Below are positions 1 to 10,258 of a stretch of 64,000 nt of DNA, piece after piece. Each line of letters begins with the position of its first letter. The first letter of the stretch is position 1. The stretch comes from Dama dama (taxonomy: Eukaryota; Chordata; Mammalia; Artiodactyla; Cervidae), in assembly GCF_033118175.1 (NCBI RefSeq), contig NC_083694.1, positions 34,867,608 through 34,931,607 of the forward strand, in the 5' to 3' direction. Both the position numbers and the translations under genes were made by a program. Under the pieces are notes generated by a model. The model was not told the DNA's origin, did no database searches, and saw nothing but the letters and a program-made list of their open reading frames with translations.

Positions 1-24
1 GGAAAGAGTATCGGAAATCAAGTA

Positions 25-175
25 TGTGCTAAACATTTCTTCTCAGGTTGGGAGGTGGGAGGCAGGTTCAAGAGGGAAGGGACATGCATGTATCTACGGC
101 TGATTCATGTTGATTTGTGATAAAAACCAACAGAATATTGTAAATTATCCTTCAAGTAAAAATAAATTAAAAAAA
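25..175 (+). mobile_element. L1 LINE 3' end (ruminant type)
   Basis: The stretch ctgattcatgttgatttgtg, then an aatattgtaaattatcctt block and an A-rich end, is the usual 3' terminus of bovid L1 elements. A related tail is seen at 52175-52250. Confidence 0.6.
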
Positions 176-180
176 ACACA

Positions 181-555
181 AAATTTCTTCTCACAAATTA
201 ATTAACTGCTGTGTTACTATATTGAGCTGTCATGAGGATCAAGCACAAGTATTTCTTTTTACTGCAAAGTCCCATGTGTGGGAACTCTGGTCATCAAAGG
301 TTTCTAAATGGCCTTGAGAGATCAAGATCTGTAGGAACTGATAATTTTGCTGAGAAACAAATTAAAGTATTTGCTCTACAGAGTGATACGTTATTCTTCT
401 CGATTGTTCTTCATTTAGGTAATAACTCATGAACTCACAGTCTTCCTGTACTTGTGTGGTGGTACATGTGAAGAGAAAGTGAAAGGTTTAAAGAAGGCTT
501 AGTACCTGTGATTTGAAACATTTGTATAGGCTTTGATATATATATTGTTCTCTAT
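181..555. other. Intergenic, no recognised feature
   Basis: Unique-looking AT-rich DNA. The 66-codon frame at 232-432 has no family resemblance I can name and is probably chance. Confidence 0.5.
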
Positions 556-1010
556 ATAATTTACATCAGTTATCAATTGCTATATAACAAATCATCACAA
601 GTTTAGTAGCTTCAAACTGCAACTTTTTTCCTTTTTGCTCACAAATCTGTAAGGGTTTGGGCAGGGTTTGGCAGGGCAGATCATCTTGGTTCATGTGGTG
701 TCCTCTGTGGGGGTTTGAGGGTGGGGAGGGCTGGAATCTTCTGAAGGCTTATTTACCTCTAGCTGTTAATCCTGCCTGTCTACAGGGACCTCAGGTGGGA
801 CCATCTCCATATGGCTGGGCCCCCTCATAGCATGGCAGCTAGTTCCCGGAAAACAAGGGAGAAGTGAAAGTGTTCTTATGACTTGGTCTAGGATGTCATG
901 TGGCATCATTTCAGCTTAACCCTATCAATTGAAAATCTGGTTCAAGGAGAAGGGACGTGGACTCATTACCAGATGGGAGGAGTACCAATTTCACTCTGTG
1001 AGATGAGCAG
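556..1010 (+). repeat. Old interspersed repeat, copy 1 (family not assigned)
   Basis: It begins with tgctatataacaaatcatca and agtagcttcaaactgcaact, then a GC-richer body with gtctacagggacctc and atggctgggcccc blocks. This is the pattern of a widespread old mammalian repeat whose consensus starts 'gtaacaaattaccacaaa..tagtggcttaaaacaac'. I cannot give the family name with certainty. Confidence 0.45.
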
Positions 1011-1061
1011 GGTGGATGGGGTCTGCTGGGGTGGTCATCACTGGGAAACACGATCGGCCAC

Positions 1062-1410
1062 AGCAACCCAAAACTGAAAGGCTTGAAACAACATCAGTTG
1101 ATCATTTTCAGGTTTTTGGTTGACTGTGTGGTCGTTCTTCTGGTCTCACTGATGTAACAGAGTATGGGTGATATGTCAGCAGGATTGGGGTCACCGAAGC
1201 TGAGAGAGACGGGCGTTTGGGCTTTTCTAAGTCTTTTCACAGCATGTCAGTCTCAGGGAGCATTCTACAAGGGCAAGGGCAGGAGCTACAAGCCTTCTTA
1301 AGGTGCAGACCCCAGAACTCACATATCATTTCTGCCACATTGAATTGGCCAGAGCAAGATACAAAGTGAACCCAAATTCAAGAGGTGAAGAAACAGAGTC
1401 CATCTCATGA
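1062..1410 (+). repeat. Old interspersed repeat, copy 2 (same family, tandem)
   Basis: It restarts the same motif as the preceding copy (aaaactgaaaggcttgaaac) and carries its later part, including a 'cacatatcatttctgccaca' block and 'ttggccagagcaa'. It follows the first copy head to tail. Confidence 0.4.
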
Positions 1411-3149
1411 TGAGGAGAGCAGAAGAATACCATGGACATCTTTTTCAACCAGTACACATGGCCTTATGGCCACAATTGTTTATATTCTGTCCACATGCAG
1501 AATATACTCAATTCCCACCCCCACCCCTGACAAGTCATCTACCATTATGGCCTCAGGCTCTGGCTTGATGTGCAGGCGCCTCTCATCAAAATCATATTTG
1601 GGTGAGAATGAGGCTCCTGGTTGTGGTTTTCAGGTTCTCCTCTGTTATAGCTTCTTTTGGTTCAGAGACTTGTGCACTGAAAGAAGTTACTCGACACCCT
1701 GCCCCGCTACCCCCACTCAGCATGCAATGATGAGACAAGGATGGGACAACCGCGAAGGACAATCCTAGTCAAAAAGGGGAGCCGTGGGAGCTGCTGGTTC
1801 ACAGCAAACCTGAAATCCTGCCGGGCATGTTTGCTCATTCCTTTCACTCTGGGGTCAGGGAACAGTCCTTAGTTAAGGCCTAGCTTTGCTACCGGTGAAT
1901 CTTCTCTATTCCATTCCCAGGTGTTAGTTCAGCTGACCTATTAGAAACTTCAAACCCCACACATGACTCAGAAGAAGCAGTTTTTCACAGACTTCTCTAC
2001 TGGTCCCACAATTACATAAAGTCTAATTCCTGTGATAAATTCCATATGCTATATCACTCAGAGTGGCTCTGTTTTTCTGATCAAACTCTGAATGATATAA
2101 GACCAATTAAAAATAGCTGACTCCATCTGTCCCAGCATTTTCTTTGGTGGTATTACTCACTGTGGGCTTTGGATCTCGGATCTGAGGATGATCCCTGTAA
2201 GGTCAGGAGAAGAGCAGCAGCCAACAGTGGAATTTTGATGCCAGGAATTTCGGGGGACACAGACAAATTTATATCCTTAGAAAAACAACCAGTTTCTATC
2301 TAGTTGAACCTATGTGAGTTCAAAGGCCTCATGGGTCTGCTGTCTACAGCCATAACAGCAAAGCTTCTAATTATACTTTTGATCCATTAAAACTCTGAAC
2401 AATCCAGAATGACGGCCTAGATCCTGACCTGATTGAAATAAGGAAAGGGCTAAACTATCACACTGACAAGCAGGTGGCGAGACAAACATTGGTCCTCTCC
2501 TGTTCTGAGGGACGGCTCTGTCCCCTGAGATCAAAGCTGGGGCTTCTGATAAAAAGCAGCCGCACTGGCAGCGTTAACAGAGGAAACACAAAGACTACTT
2601 GTAGGTCCAGGAGAGCAACACCACCACAACCCGGAATTAGGTTAAATGCTAGGCTTCTTCCTTCCATCTGATGAGTCCCTTGTCAAAGGACTAAGCTGAT
2701 CAGCACAATATGCTTAGCTCCAGGCCTTCTCAGCGCAGGCAGCACAGGAAGCCAAGTGGCTGGTGAGCTGTAACTAATGGAGGAACCATATAGTCAAGTA
2801 GATGGAAACAAAATAGCTAGATAATTAATGACAAACCACTGTGGGAAAAGGAGCTATCATAAGCAATGGTGTTATGTGTAGATACTCAGTTGTTGAGGAA
2901 GAGGTTTCTAAATAGCACAGTGAAATAGAGGGTGTAAACTGAACCCTAAACTGAGACAATAGGAGTTCTATCCATCACTGATTCTTTTCATGGAAGTGTT
3001 AGGAAGGTAGGTTTAGACAACATTCTGAGAGGCGGGCACTTACCCTTATAAGTAACTGATGTACAAATTGGGATCTAAGCTAGTGAATGGTAATCAAATA
3101 CATTCTAATTTGCTGTCCTAGGGACAGTATAAATAGGTCCTAGGATTGT
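1411..3149. other. Intergenic, GC-richer than average, no gene supported
   Basis: The 127-codon frame at 1385-1768 overlaps the end of the repeat above and shows no domain. The segment 2400-2670 is open in both directions over about 70 codons, again without resemblance to a protein. A degraded LTR or ERV piece is possible but I cannot show one. Confidence 0.4.
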
Positions 3150-3378
3150 GTTCTTGGGGTTCCTCCAATGGCTCAGCAGTAAAGAATCCACCTGCAGTGC
3201 GGGAGCTGCAGGTTTGATCCCTGGGTTGGGACGATCCCCTGGATGAGGTGCATGGCAACTCACTCCAGTATTCTTGCCGGGAGAATCTCATGGACAGTGG
3301 AGACTGGAGGGCTAAAGTCCATAGGATCACAAAGAGATGGACTTGACTGAAGCGACTTAGCATGCACACATGCAGGAC
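3150..3378 (+). mobile_element. Bov-tA SINE
   Basis: Nearly full-length tRNA-Glu-derived SINE: 'caatggctcagcagtaaaga' (diverged A box), 'ggtttgatccctgggttggg' (B box), 'actccagtattcttgccggg', and the 3' 'cttgactgaagcgacttag'. It is moderately diverged. Confidence 0.9.
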
Positions 3379-3444
3379 TGTGTTCCTAGGATACCCTTTC
3401 CCAGGGAACAAGGTAGATGGGTTCTATAGGGCTGCTGATCAAAG

Positions 3445-3798
3445 TAACAACAGACAGTACTGATTTACTGCCTTACATTTGTGTTCAGGGACAATGACAA
3501 TGTTTATGACCAGTTGTGTAACCCAACCCCCATTTGTGATGACCGCTATGATGTTTGTTTTTTGTGTACTGAGTTGTGTTGGGAATACCTGTTTGCAGGT
3601 ATTCAGCCTGGTCCTTTTTGCAATGGCTGCTTTAGGTGGAAGCAGAGTCCTGTGTCCTGGTGCCTGAACAATAATTGTAGGAATGCCAAAACATCAGCAT
3701 CTGCGACATGTGCTGCAGTAAATGATACTGGTACAGGATCTCCAGCACAGGAATTTCATGCTCACAGTATCACTACTCTTCATATAATTTGGACATAA
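3445..3798 (+). other. Cysteine-rich open frame of unknown origin
   Basis: In one frame the stretch is open from just after the TAA at 3445-3447 to about 3798. It carries many Cys residues (ICDDRYDVCFLCTELC, then FCNGCF and WCLNNNC). There is no ATG near its beginning, only a GTG at 3481, and no splice sites, Kozak context or family match that I can name. An overlapping frame is open for 62 codons as well. It may be a remnant of an old retrocopy or transposon, or chance. Confidence 0.15.
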
Positions 3799-3875
3799 CC
3801 TATAACTTAGGTGAATGGACATGCATATGGCCATTTAAAACATGCTCTGTGTGGGAATTCCTGCATATTTACCAA

Positions 3876-4085
3876 TTGTTGTTTAGTCAACAACATTGTG
3901 TCTGATTCTTGCAAACCCATGGACTGTAGCCCGCCAGGCTCCTTTATCCATGGGATTTTCCTGGCAAGAATACTGGAGTGGATTGCCATTTCCTCCTCCA
4001 GGGGATCTTCCCAACCCAGGGATAGAACCTGCATCTTGTGCATTTGCAGGTGGATTCTTTACCACTGAGCCGTCTGGGAAGCTCG
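3876..4085 (-). mobile_element. Bov-tA SINE
   Basis: Reverse-complement copy: 'ggactgtagcccgccaggct', 'caagaatactggagtggatt', 'ggggatcttcccaacccagg', ending 'accactgagccgtctgggaa' on the plus strand. Confidence 0.9.
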
Positions 4086-4134
4086 TATTTACCAATTGGT
4101 TTCCTGTGAATCAGCAATTATAAATTCTAGCTGT

Positions 4135-4280
4135 ACATTATAATCACCCAGAAGAACTTTTAAACCATAATGATTCTTGGGCTCCATTCCCAGAGATTAT
4201 TATTTAATTGGATTGAGCTGGAGTTTGGGTACCTGCATTTTTAAAAAAGCTCCTCAGGTAATTCTATTGAATGCATACTA
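4135..4280 (+). mobile_element. MER5A-like DNA transposon remnant, partial
   Basis: Contains the 3' signature 'acctgcatttttaaaaaagc tcctcaggtaattct' typical of MER5A (a non-autonomous hAT/Charlie element). Strongly diverged, and followed closely by a second copy. Confidence 0.45.
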
Positions 4281-4311
4281 GTATCAAAAAACAGTACCCA
4301 CCCTAGGAACT

Positions 4312-4518
4312 AATGTGATTGTTCTCAAGGTGTGGTCCTTGGTTCAGAAGCATTATCATCATCTGGGGACTCACTGGAAATGCAAAATTTGGGGCCCCAT
4401 CTTAGACCTACTCATCCGAAATACTGGGATGTGGCCTAGAAAGGTAGTCCAGGAAGTCCTCCAGGTGATTCTCATGTAAGCTGATGTTTGAGAGCCACCG
4501 AACTGGTGAAATTATTCA
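4312..4518 (+). mobile_element. MER5A DNA transposon (hAT/Charlie)
   Basis: Follows the MER5A consensus almost end to end: 'gttctcaaggtgtggtcctt', 'agcattatcatcatctgggg', 'ggccccatcttagacctact', 'cctccaggtgattctcatg', 'tttgagagccaccg'. Confidence 0.75.
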
Positions 4519-5314
4519 ATGGAGTTTGAGCAAGCATCATTTTACTTCTACTAATGGGTGAGACAGACAATCATCTCAAGTATGAGCTGGGGCAGAACTC
4601 TGTAGTCTGATGTGACTATTTGCTCTTTTTGGGAAGAAATTAATTATCCTAAGAAAATGCCTGATACACTTCCAGGAAAATTAAGATTTCTTCTGGAGAG
4701 TAACATTGCTGTTCACTAACTTAATACTTAAGCGGACATTCTTTTTGTATCTCCCTCTCCTCCTTTTTCCTCCTCTTTTTCTTTCCTTTTTCTTCCCTTC
4801 CCTCCCGTCAATCACCCTGCTCCCTCCCCCTATGCCATAAGAAATTCATGGTAGGAGCTTCTAAGACTAAGACCAGGAAGACAGGGAATGTTTTCCCCTT
4901 TGTTACCTTTTTTGGTGTTCTTCTTTCTTTTGTAGAGATCCATATTTCATCTGGTATCATTTAAAAATCCTTCTGCCTGAGAAACCAGGACATTGTTGCT
5001 ACTAGAGTGCTGCATTTACCAGCCAAAGAATGCCAAAGGTTGCTGGCAAAACCAGAAGTTTATATATATTTATTCAATCTCCTTGTACCCTTGATGATGA
5101 ATATACAATTATAGATCAGCAGTTATTTTCTGTCAACTCACTGAAGATATTTTTCTACTGGCTATTTGCTTCCATAATTGTCAGCCTAATTATAGTATCG
5201 AATATCCTGCTGAGTTTTGTCTTTTTTTTTTTTTCCTCTTTGATATGCTGTAGTTTCATGCTGATAAATCTGTGTGTTTCCTGTCTTCAGATTTGGAGTT
5301 CTTCCTCATTGCTT
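4519..5314. other. Intergenic with a pyrimidine tract
   Basis: Contains the pure C/T run at 4750-4806; otherwise unique AT-rich DNA. The 95-codon frame at 5030 is a low-complexity, Phe/Ser/Leu-rich product of T-rich sequence. Confidence 0.5.
4750..4806 (+). repeat. Homopyrimidine tract, 57 nt
   Basis: Every base from 4750 to 4806 is C or T, with purines directly on both sides. Low-complexity polypyrimidine. Confidence 0.9.
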
Positions 5315-5665
5315 TGACCTGAATGTTTGTGCAACTGCACAATTTATATGTTGAAACCTAACCCTCAAGGTGGGTTGATATTAGGAGGTGGAGTCATTGG
5401 AAGGTGCTTAGGATAAGACATAAGGGTGGAGCCCTCATGAATGGAATTAGTGCTCCTTTTGAAAGAGTCTCTAGAGTCTCTTTCATCATGTAAAGACACA
5501 GTGAGTAGGTAACATCTATGAAACAGGAAGTGGCCCTTATTAGCCACCACACCAAATCTGCCAACACCATGATCTTGGACTTCCTATGAGAAGGAAATGC
5601 TTGTTGATTATAACCCATACAGTCTGCAGTATTGTTTTAGTGGTTTAAACAGCCTAAGACACTCA
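5315..5665 (+). mobile_element. Solo LTR of MaLR type (MST/MLT1-like)
   Basis: Clear similarity to the mammalian MaLR LTR consensus: 'tttatatgttgaaacctaac', 'gtggagccctcatgaatgga', 'gatcttggacttcc' and the 3' 'cctaagaca'. About 350 bp, as expected for a solo LTR; no internal sequence follows. Confidence 0.8.
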
Positions 5666-6607
5666 TTTTGAAGATTATCTCAAGTATTGCCTTCTCTCTT
5701 CTCCTAGAACTTTCCACCTATATTTGTGTCCCATAATTGCTTATATTTATATATCATTCTGTGATGTATTCTGGCTAACTTTAAAAAAATCTAACTTATA
5801 TTATCTTCCTCAGTTGTGTCTAACTTGTTTATAACTCATCTACTGAACCTGAAATATCAAAGTTTCTAGAACTTCTAGTTTTCCATTTGTCTTTTATTTC
5901 TTGCTCATGTTTACATTCCCCCTTTACTTCTTTAAATACTTTAACACATTTGAATATTCTCTGTATGAAAATTCCAACATCTGATGGGAGAAGGGTGCCT
6001 CATTTTATTGTTTCTGCTCTCTTACTGTGACTTGTTTCCTCCAGGGCTTTGTAATCTTTCCATGAGTTCATTATCAGTTGATATTATTCTGTGAGAATCC
6101 TGTGAAACCTGGGTTGAAGATATATTCTTCAAGAGGAGATTTGTGCCTATTTCTGCCATGTGCTCCAGAATTTCCAGTATTGGAAACTATACAGATAGTG
6201 TAAATTTGAACTCCAGTTTCAAAGATATTCAAACATGTTTGAATTTTCAGGGGAGATTTCTCTCTCTTCACAGATAGGCTTCCTCTATGAGATCTTTCTC
6301 ACTTAAGAATATCCATCTCCTTCACAAAACAAAAAAGCCAAAAGAAAAACCAAATAAAAACAGAACGTAAAAGAAAAAAAAAGAAAACCCGAAACCAAAG
6401 AAATTGGTTAAGTATGGTATTTTTGGGTTCTAACTATCACTAAAACCAAACAACTCTATGGATCAGACTCCACTATCTTATGCCCCTTGATGTCAAGTCT
6501 AAGGGCAGATAATTTTTTGGAAGGTATTTTGTCTTTCTTTTCAGGATTCTTATGAAATTTTAATTCATTTTTATCAAGAGCTTTCCTGCAGTATGTCAAA
6601 ATAGATG
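5666..6607. other. Intergenic, nothing recognised apart from an A-rich patch
   Basis: AT-rich unique DNA. An A-rich, simple segment lies at 6318-6385. Confidence 0.5.
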
Positions 6608-6842
6608 TCGATCACTTCAGTCGCTCAGTCATGTCCTACTCTTTGTGAGCCCATGGACTGCAGCACGCCAGGTTTCCCTGTCCATCACCAATTCCCAGAG
6701 CTTGCTCAAACTCATGTCCATCAAGTTGGTGATGCCATTCAACCATCTTATCCTCTGTCATCCCCCTCTCCTCCTGCCTTCAATCTTTCCCAGCATCAGG
6801 GTCTTTACCAGTGAGTCAGTTCTTTGCATCAGGGGTCCACTT
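6608..6842 (-). mobile_element. BovB LINE 3' fragment
   Basis: Reverse-complement BovB 3' end: 'agtcgctcagtcatgtccta', 'agagcttgctcaaactcatg', 'ctttcccagcatcagggtct', ending 'agttctttgcatcaggggt'. 5' truncated to about 235 bp. Confidence 0.85.
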
Positions 6843-8624
6843 TAAAAAATGGTTCACATATTACAGGGGAAAAGTCCTTTTTAGCTGAAAAATACCATCT
6901 TGTATTATCTTTGGCTATTATTTCTATACCTTTTAAAAAAAAACAACAACTCTTTTTTTGGAAAATGACCCAGCCAAATGTTTGATGCTCTGCTTTTTAT
7001 CTTCTACATTATTTTCTTACGTATTATTTAATCTGTTATTTTCCTCTGTCATCTTAATATATCAAATTTTCCTTCCCCATTGCTGATTTTTTTCAGTATT
7101 ATTAAAAATTCTATTCTTTAATGTAGCTCTATTTCAAGTCTTTATCCCAAATAGTAGGGAGGTTCTGCTATACTCCAAAGAAAACATATATTGAAGTTTA
7201 ATGTTATCTCTTCACTTTAGTAGGCTGTCATGTACCTGGCTAAAATGTGTATGCAGGATTTTAGATATCTGAGGAGACACCATTATTTTCCAAATTCTCA
7301 TTGAGCTAGCAACAAAGACCCAAAAGAACACAACTCACCTCACTGAAAATGTCGATGTATCCTCAATGATAGAATTTTGGAAAATTTGTCAATAAACAGG
7401 ACAAACTTGACTGGATCTGGAAAAAATCCTTCAGGTACTACTTGGCAAAAAGTAGGAAGATCAATCTGTATTTCTCTCTTATTCTTGGCTTCATGACTTA
7501 AAACATGTGAGGTCTTTAAAACCTTGAAGACCAGGCAGCTAGTAAAAAATCTTGTAACAAGAAACAAAGATTCTGAAAATAGGCCTTCAACTGGGTTGAA
7601 GAAAAGGCATTCTCTTTTGTGTGAGACCTTCTGACAATCTGGCTTAGTCTTTGAGTGCTAAAGTTTCTTGGCATATTCCTGGTGGCATGGAGTAAGCCCT
7701 GCCACACGAGGCCAAGTGGGAGCCTAGTGACTGTAAGCTCTGATCACAGCTACAACTAGTGACTGTAGCACGTCATTTTGTGTGATGTGCCTCACAACAT
7801 TTCTGAAGTTGCTGTGAAGTCATGGTAGGTAGGACACATGGCTAGTTCTACTGTGCTGTGCAGAGTTAAGCAATAGGCGTGTGTCATATATGGAAGGGGC
7901 AAACAAAGGGTGGAGCAGTTGTCCTGACTGAATGTAACGGTGGCTCTTCCATGGAGAGGGCAGCTGTGATGTCAGGAAGATGACCACGCTGGACGGAGCG
8001 GTGTGGACACAAGAGGAGTGAACAGAACACAGGGAACCTATCCTTGGCCCCATGTGAGGAAGCACTTTAGGGAACTCTGAGAAAGAGCAGAAAACTCTTG
8101 AGAAGAAATAATTCCCAGCTATAAACCATGAGTTGAGGCCATAGCAATTTAGTTCTTAAAGTAAATGTGACTTCTAACTTGTAGTCAAAATCTGGTAAGG
8201 CCAGGATATCTGACTTACATATAAAAGGTATTTCTATTTTTATATTTCTTACACATAAAAGGTATTGTATTTTTGCCCAAGGCAAAACCCTTTTGTTCTC
8301 TTAAGTATGTAAGAATGCTAGACATTCTTCCTTATTCCTTTAGTCAAACTTTCCTTCATAAATAATGCAAAGGTAAATTAGTCCAGGCCTGAGTGGAAAG
8401 ATCACAATTTCTAAATCTGTAAATTTCTAAAATAAAAATTACAAAAATGTATACAGGGAGAATGAGCATGTGCATGTAAATGCTGGAGCCCACCCTCAAA
8501 GTGTTATGAATTGTTTTGAATATTCTTCCTAAATCAGTTTATAATAGTATGAGGGAAGTTATAGAATGTTTGCTTTATCTCTCTAATAATATCACTTCTT
8601 ATTTGTATTTATACTTTGTACATA
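6843..8624. other. Intergenic, no recognised feature
   Basis: Short minus-strand frames at 7340-7567, 7516-7707 and 7820-8065 overlap one another and show no recognisable family. I see no promoter, CpG cluster or RNA gene. Confidence 0.5.
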
Positions 8625-8815
8625 TGACAAGTAATAAGGCATGATACTTAGTATTGAAGTTACTGCATTGGAAGCAAGTTATGTCACAGAAAAATACACA
8701 AGTTTGGGAAAGTCATTTAATTTCTCTTGGCATGGTTTTTCCAACTGAAAGGAGTTTGATAGGGTTGTTTTTAAGACCCTTTCCAGTTTTACTATCCTAT
8801 AGTTAAAACAGAAAC
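8625..8815 (+). mobile_element. MIR SINE remnant
   Basis: 'gggaaagtcatttaatttct' followed by 'gaccctttccagttttacta' matches the core-to-3' part of the MIR consensus. Old and diverged. Confidence 0.5.
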
Positions 8816-9799
8816 CAAGACAAATAAATACATGTTTTTATAAACACAAAAATAAATATCAATTACGTTGTGAGTTCAAAGACACAAATCATGTCTTAGA
8901 TTCATTTATTCCCTAAGGAGCATGATATACTTTCTTATATGTAGCAGGTGGTAAGAAAATATCTGTTGACTATATTTTAAGTTTATATGTGATTGGTTTC
9001 ACAAATAAGTAGAGGACTAAATTATTTCAAAGGCTCTTTCCAGTTCTACTAATTTATGCTTAAAATATGAATCAAGTCCAATAAATAGTATAGTAGACCT
9101 ATGAGATTTTAAATTGTCTTTGATCTATGAATTCACTTCAAAGTCTCATATAATTTCTTCCACAGCAGGTGCTCAAGGAAATATCTGTATATTGTATTTA
9201 TTTTATTTGCTCTGTTTTTCAAGTAAGTTTTTTCCATATTATAACATGAATGAGTTATTTTCACAACTCATTATATCTTTCCATTTCTACCTACCTAGTA
9301 AAAACAAGTGAACAAATGGGAAATGCATATCTAAGTGAGCAAAATATTTTGTTCTTTAGTTTTTGTCAAAGAGACTTATTAGCTTTTCCATACTATAGAC
9401 TTCATGAATAGTAAAATTTAAAAACCAATACTAACCTAGTTTCATGTATACTAATATATGTTCTAGGTTTTCTATATTAAAATCAGAAAGACAAAATTAA
9501 TTTGAATTAACTGCTGAAGAAACTCTACTCACAAATAACATAATTATGGCATATGTTCCACCATTAATCAAAAAATCATAGTTAATAACTTTGGGAAGCA
9601 ACCTTTCAGGCACATGGCATGAAATAAAAAAGGTGATATTCTTTTTATAAATTTTAAAGGTAGCACTATCACGTGAAATACTCAAGAGTTTACAAGGGGG
9701 TAAAAAGGGGCAGGAAAAAAATAAAATTTATATGCACTCTATATAAGCATGTAACTCCTAATGAAACTCAATAAATAGAAACACATGATTTTTGCCAAT
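8816..9799. other. Intergenic, AT-rich, downstream of KIFAP3
   Basis: No gene or repeat recognised, apart from a short MIR-like 3' phrase near 9020-9055 and the paired minus-strand AATAAA at 9197-9207 (possible distal polyadenylation signal). Confidence 0.45.
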
Positions 9800-10149
9800 T
9801 CATTTGTACTTTATGCTTCTTTTTAATAGAAATTAAATTAGTCAATTAATGTACATAATGCAGTGTTTGTTTTCCAGTCTAGGTGCTTTTCAGCATTCAC
9901 TTTTGAGTCTCATGGTAACTGTTACTCAGCATTGAGATGTGGTTTGATGAGTGAACAAGGTCAAGCATCAACTGTACTTAACATAGGACAGAAGGGGTTG
10001 AAGTTAACCTGCAGCTAATAACAGGGAATATTAAAAAGAGACACAGACCTGCAAATAGTATCAACATGCATTATTAGGCCAAGATTCAAAGTTAACCCAA
10101 CCCACACAGATGCCTTCTCAACTGGAAGCACACAGGGAGAGGGATGACT
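9800..10149 (-). other. KIFAP3: Candidate KIFAP3 3' UTR
   Basis: This is the sequence directly after the KIFAP3 stop on the minus strand, with no repeat element I recognise and no open frame of note. It runs about 325 bases to an ATTAAA hexamer and about 350 to the expected cleavage zone. The length is plausible for this gene but the end is inferred, not seen. Confidence 0.45.
9822..9827 (-). terminator. Candidate polyadenylation signal ATTAAA for KIFAP3
   Basis: ATTAAA is the common variant of AATAAA. On the minus strand it is followed, 35-60 bases further on, by a GU-rich stretch (around 9765-9792, containing tgtgtttct) as expected downstream of a cleavage site. The first canonical AATAAA hexamers on this strand are an overlapping pair at 9197-9207, about 950 bases after the stop, and are an alternative for a longer 3' UTR. 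Confidence 0.4.
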
Positions 10150-10258
10150 TTACCGAGACCCACAGCCATAGTAGTAAGGTTCATCAGGGCGGAATCCGTA
10201 AGCTGTGGCAGGACGTCCGAGAATGCCGACAGACTGGCCAAAGCCATCCATTCCAAGG
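10150..10258 (-). CDS. KIFAP3: KIFAP3 terminal coding exon f with stop codon
   Basis: After acceptor ctctttttag, one base completes a Ser codon and 35 codons follow: LGMDGFGQSVGILGRPATAY, then GFRPDEPYYYGCGSR, then TAA at 10152-10150. This is the Gly/Tyr-rich extreme C-terminus of KAP3. From memory the human protein ends GYGS, so this copy has Cys for Tyr, Ser for Pro earlier in the exon, and one extra Arg before the stop. The stop sits inside CGGTAAAG, which also resembles a splice donor, so a transcript could continue to a further exon, but I found no such exon. The 28-kb intron between this exon and exon e is the longest complete one in the window. Confidence 0.92.

Noticed and set aside
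1385..1768. 127-codon plus-strand frame
   Set aside because: Lies partly in an old repeat, has no domain, and no splice or promoter context.
3150..3378. tRNA gene signals (A and B boxes)
   Set aside because: They belong to tRNA-Glu-derived Bov-tA SINEs; no sequence folds as an intact tRNA with a proper acceptor end.
5315..5665. Intact endogenous retrovirus
   Set aside because: Only a solo MaLR LTR; no gag, pol or env sequence next to it, and the same holds for the copy at 62183-62580.
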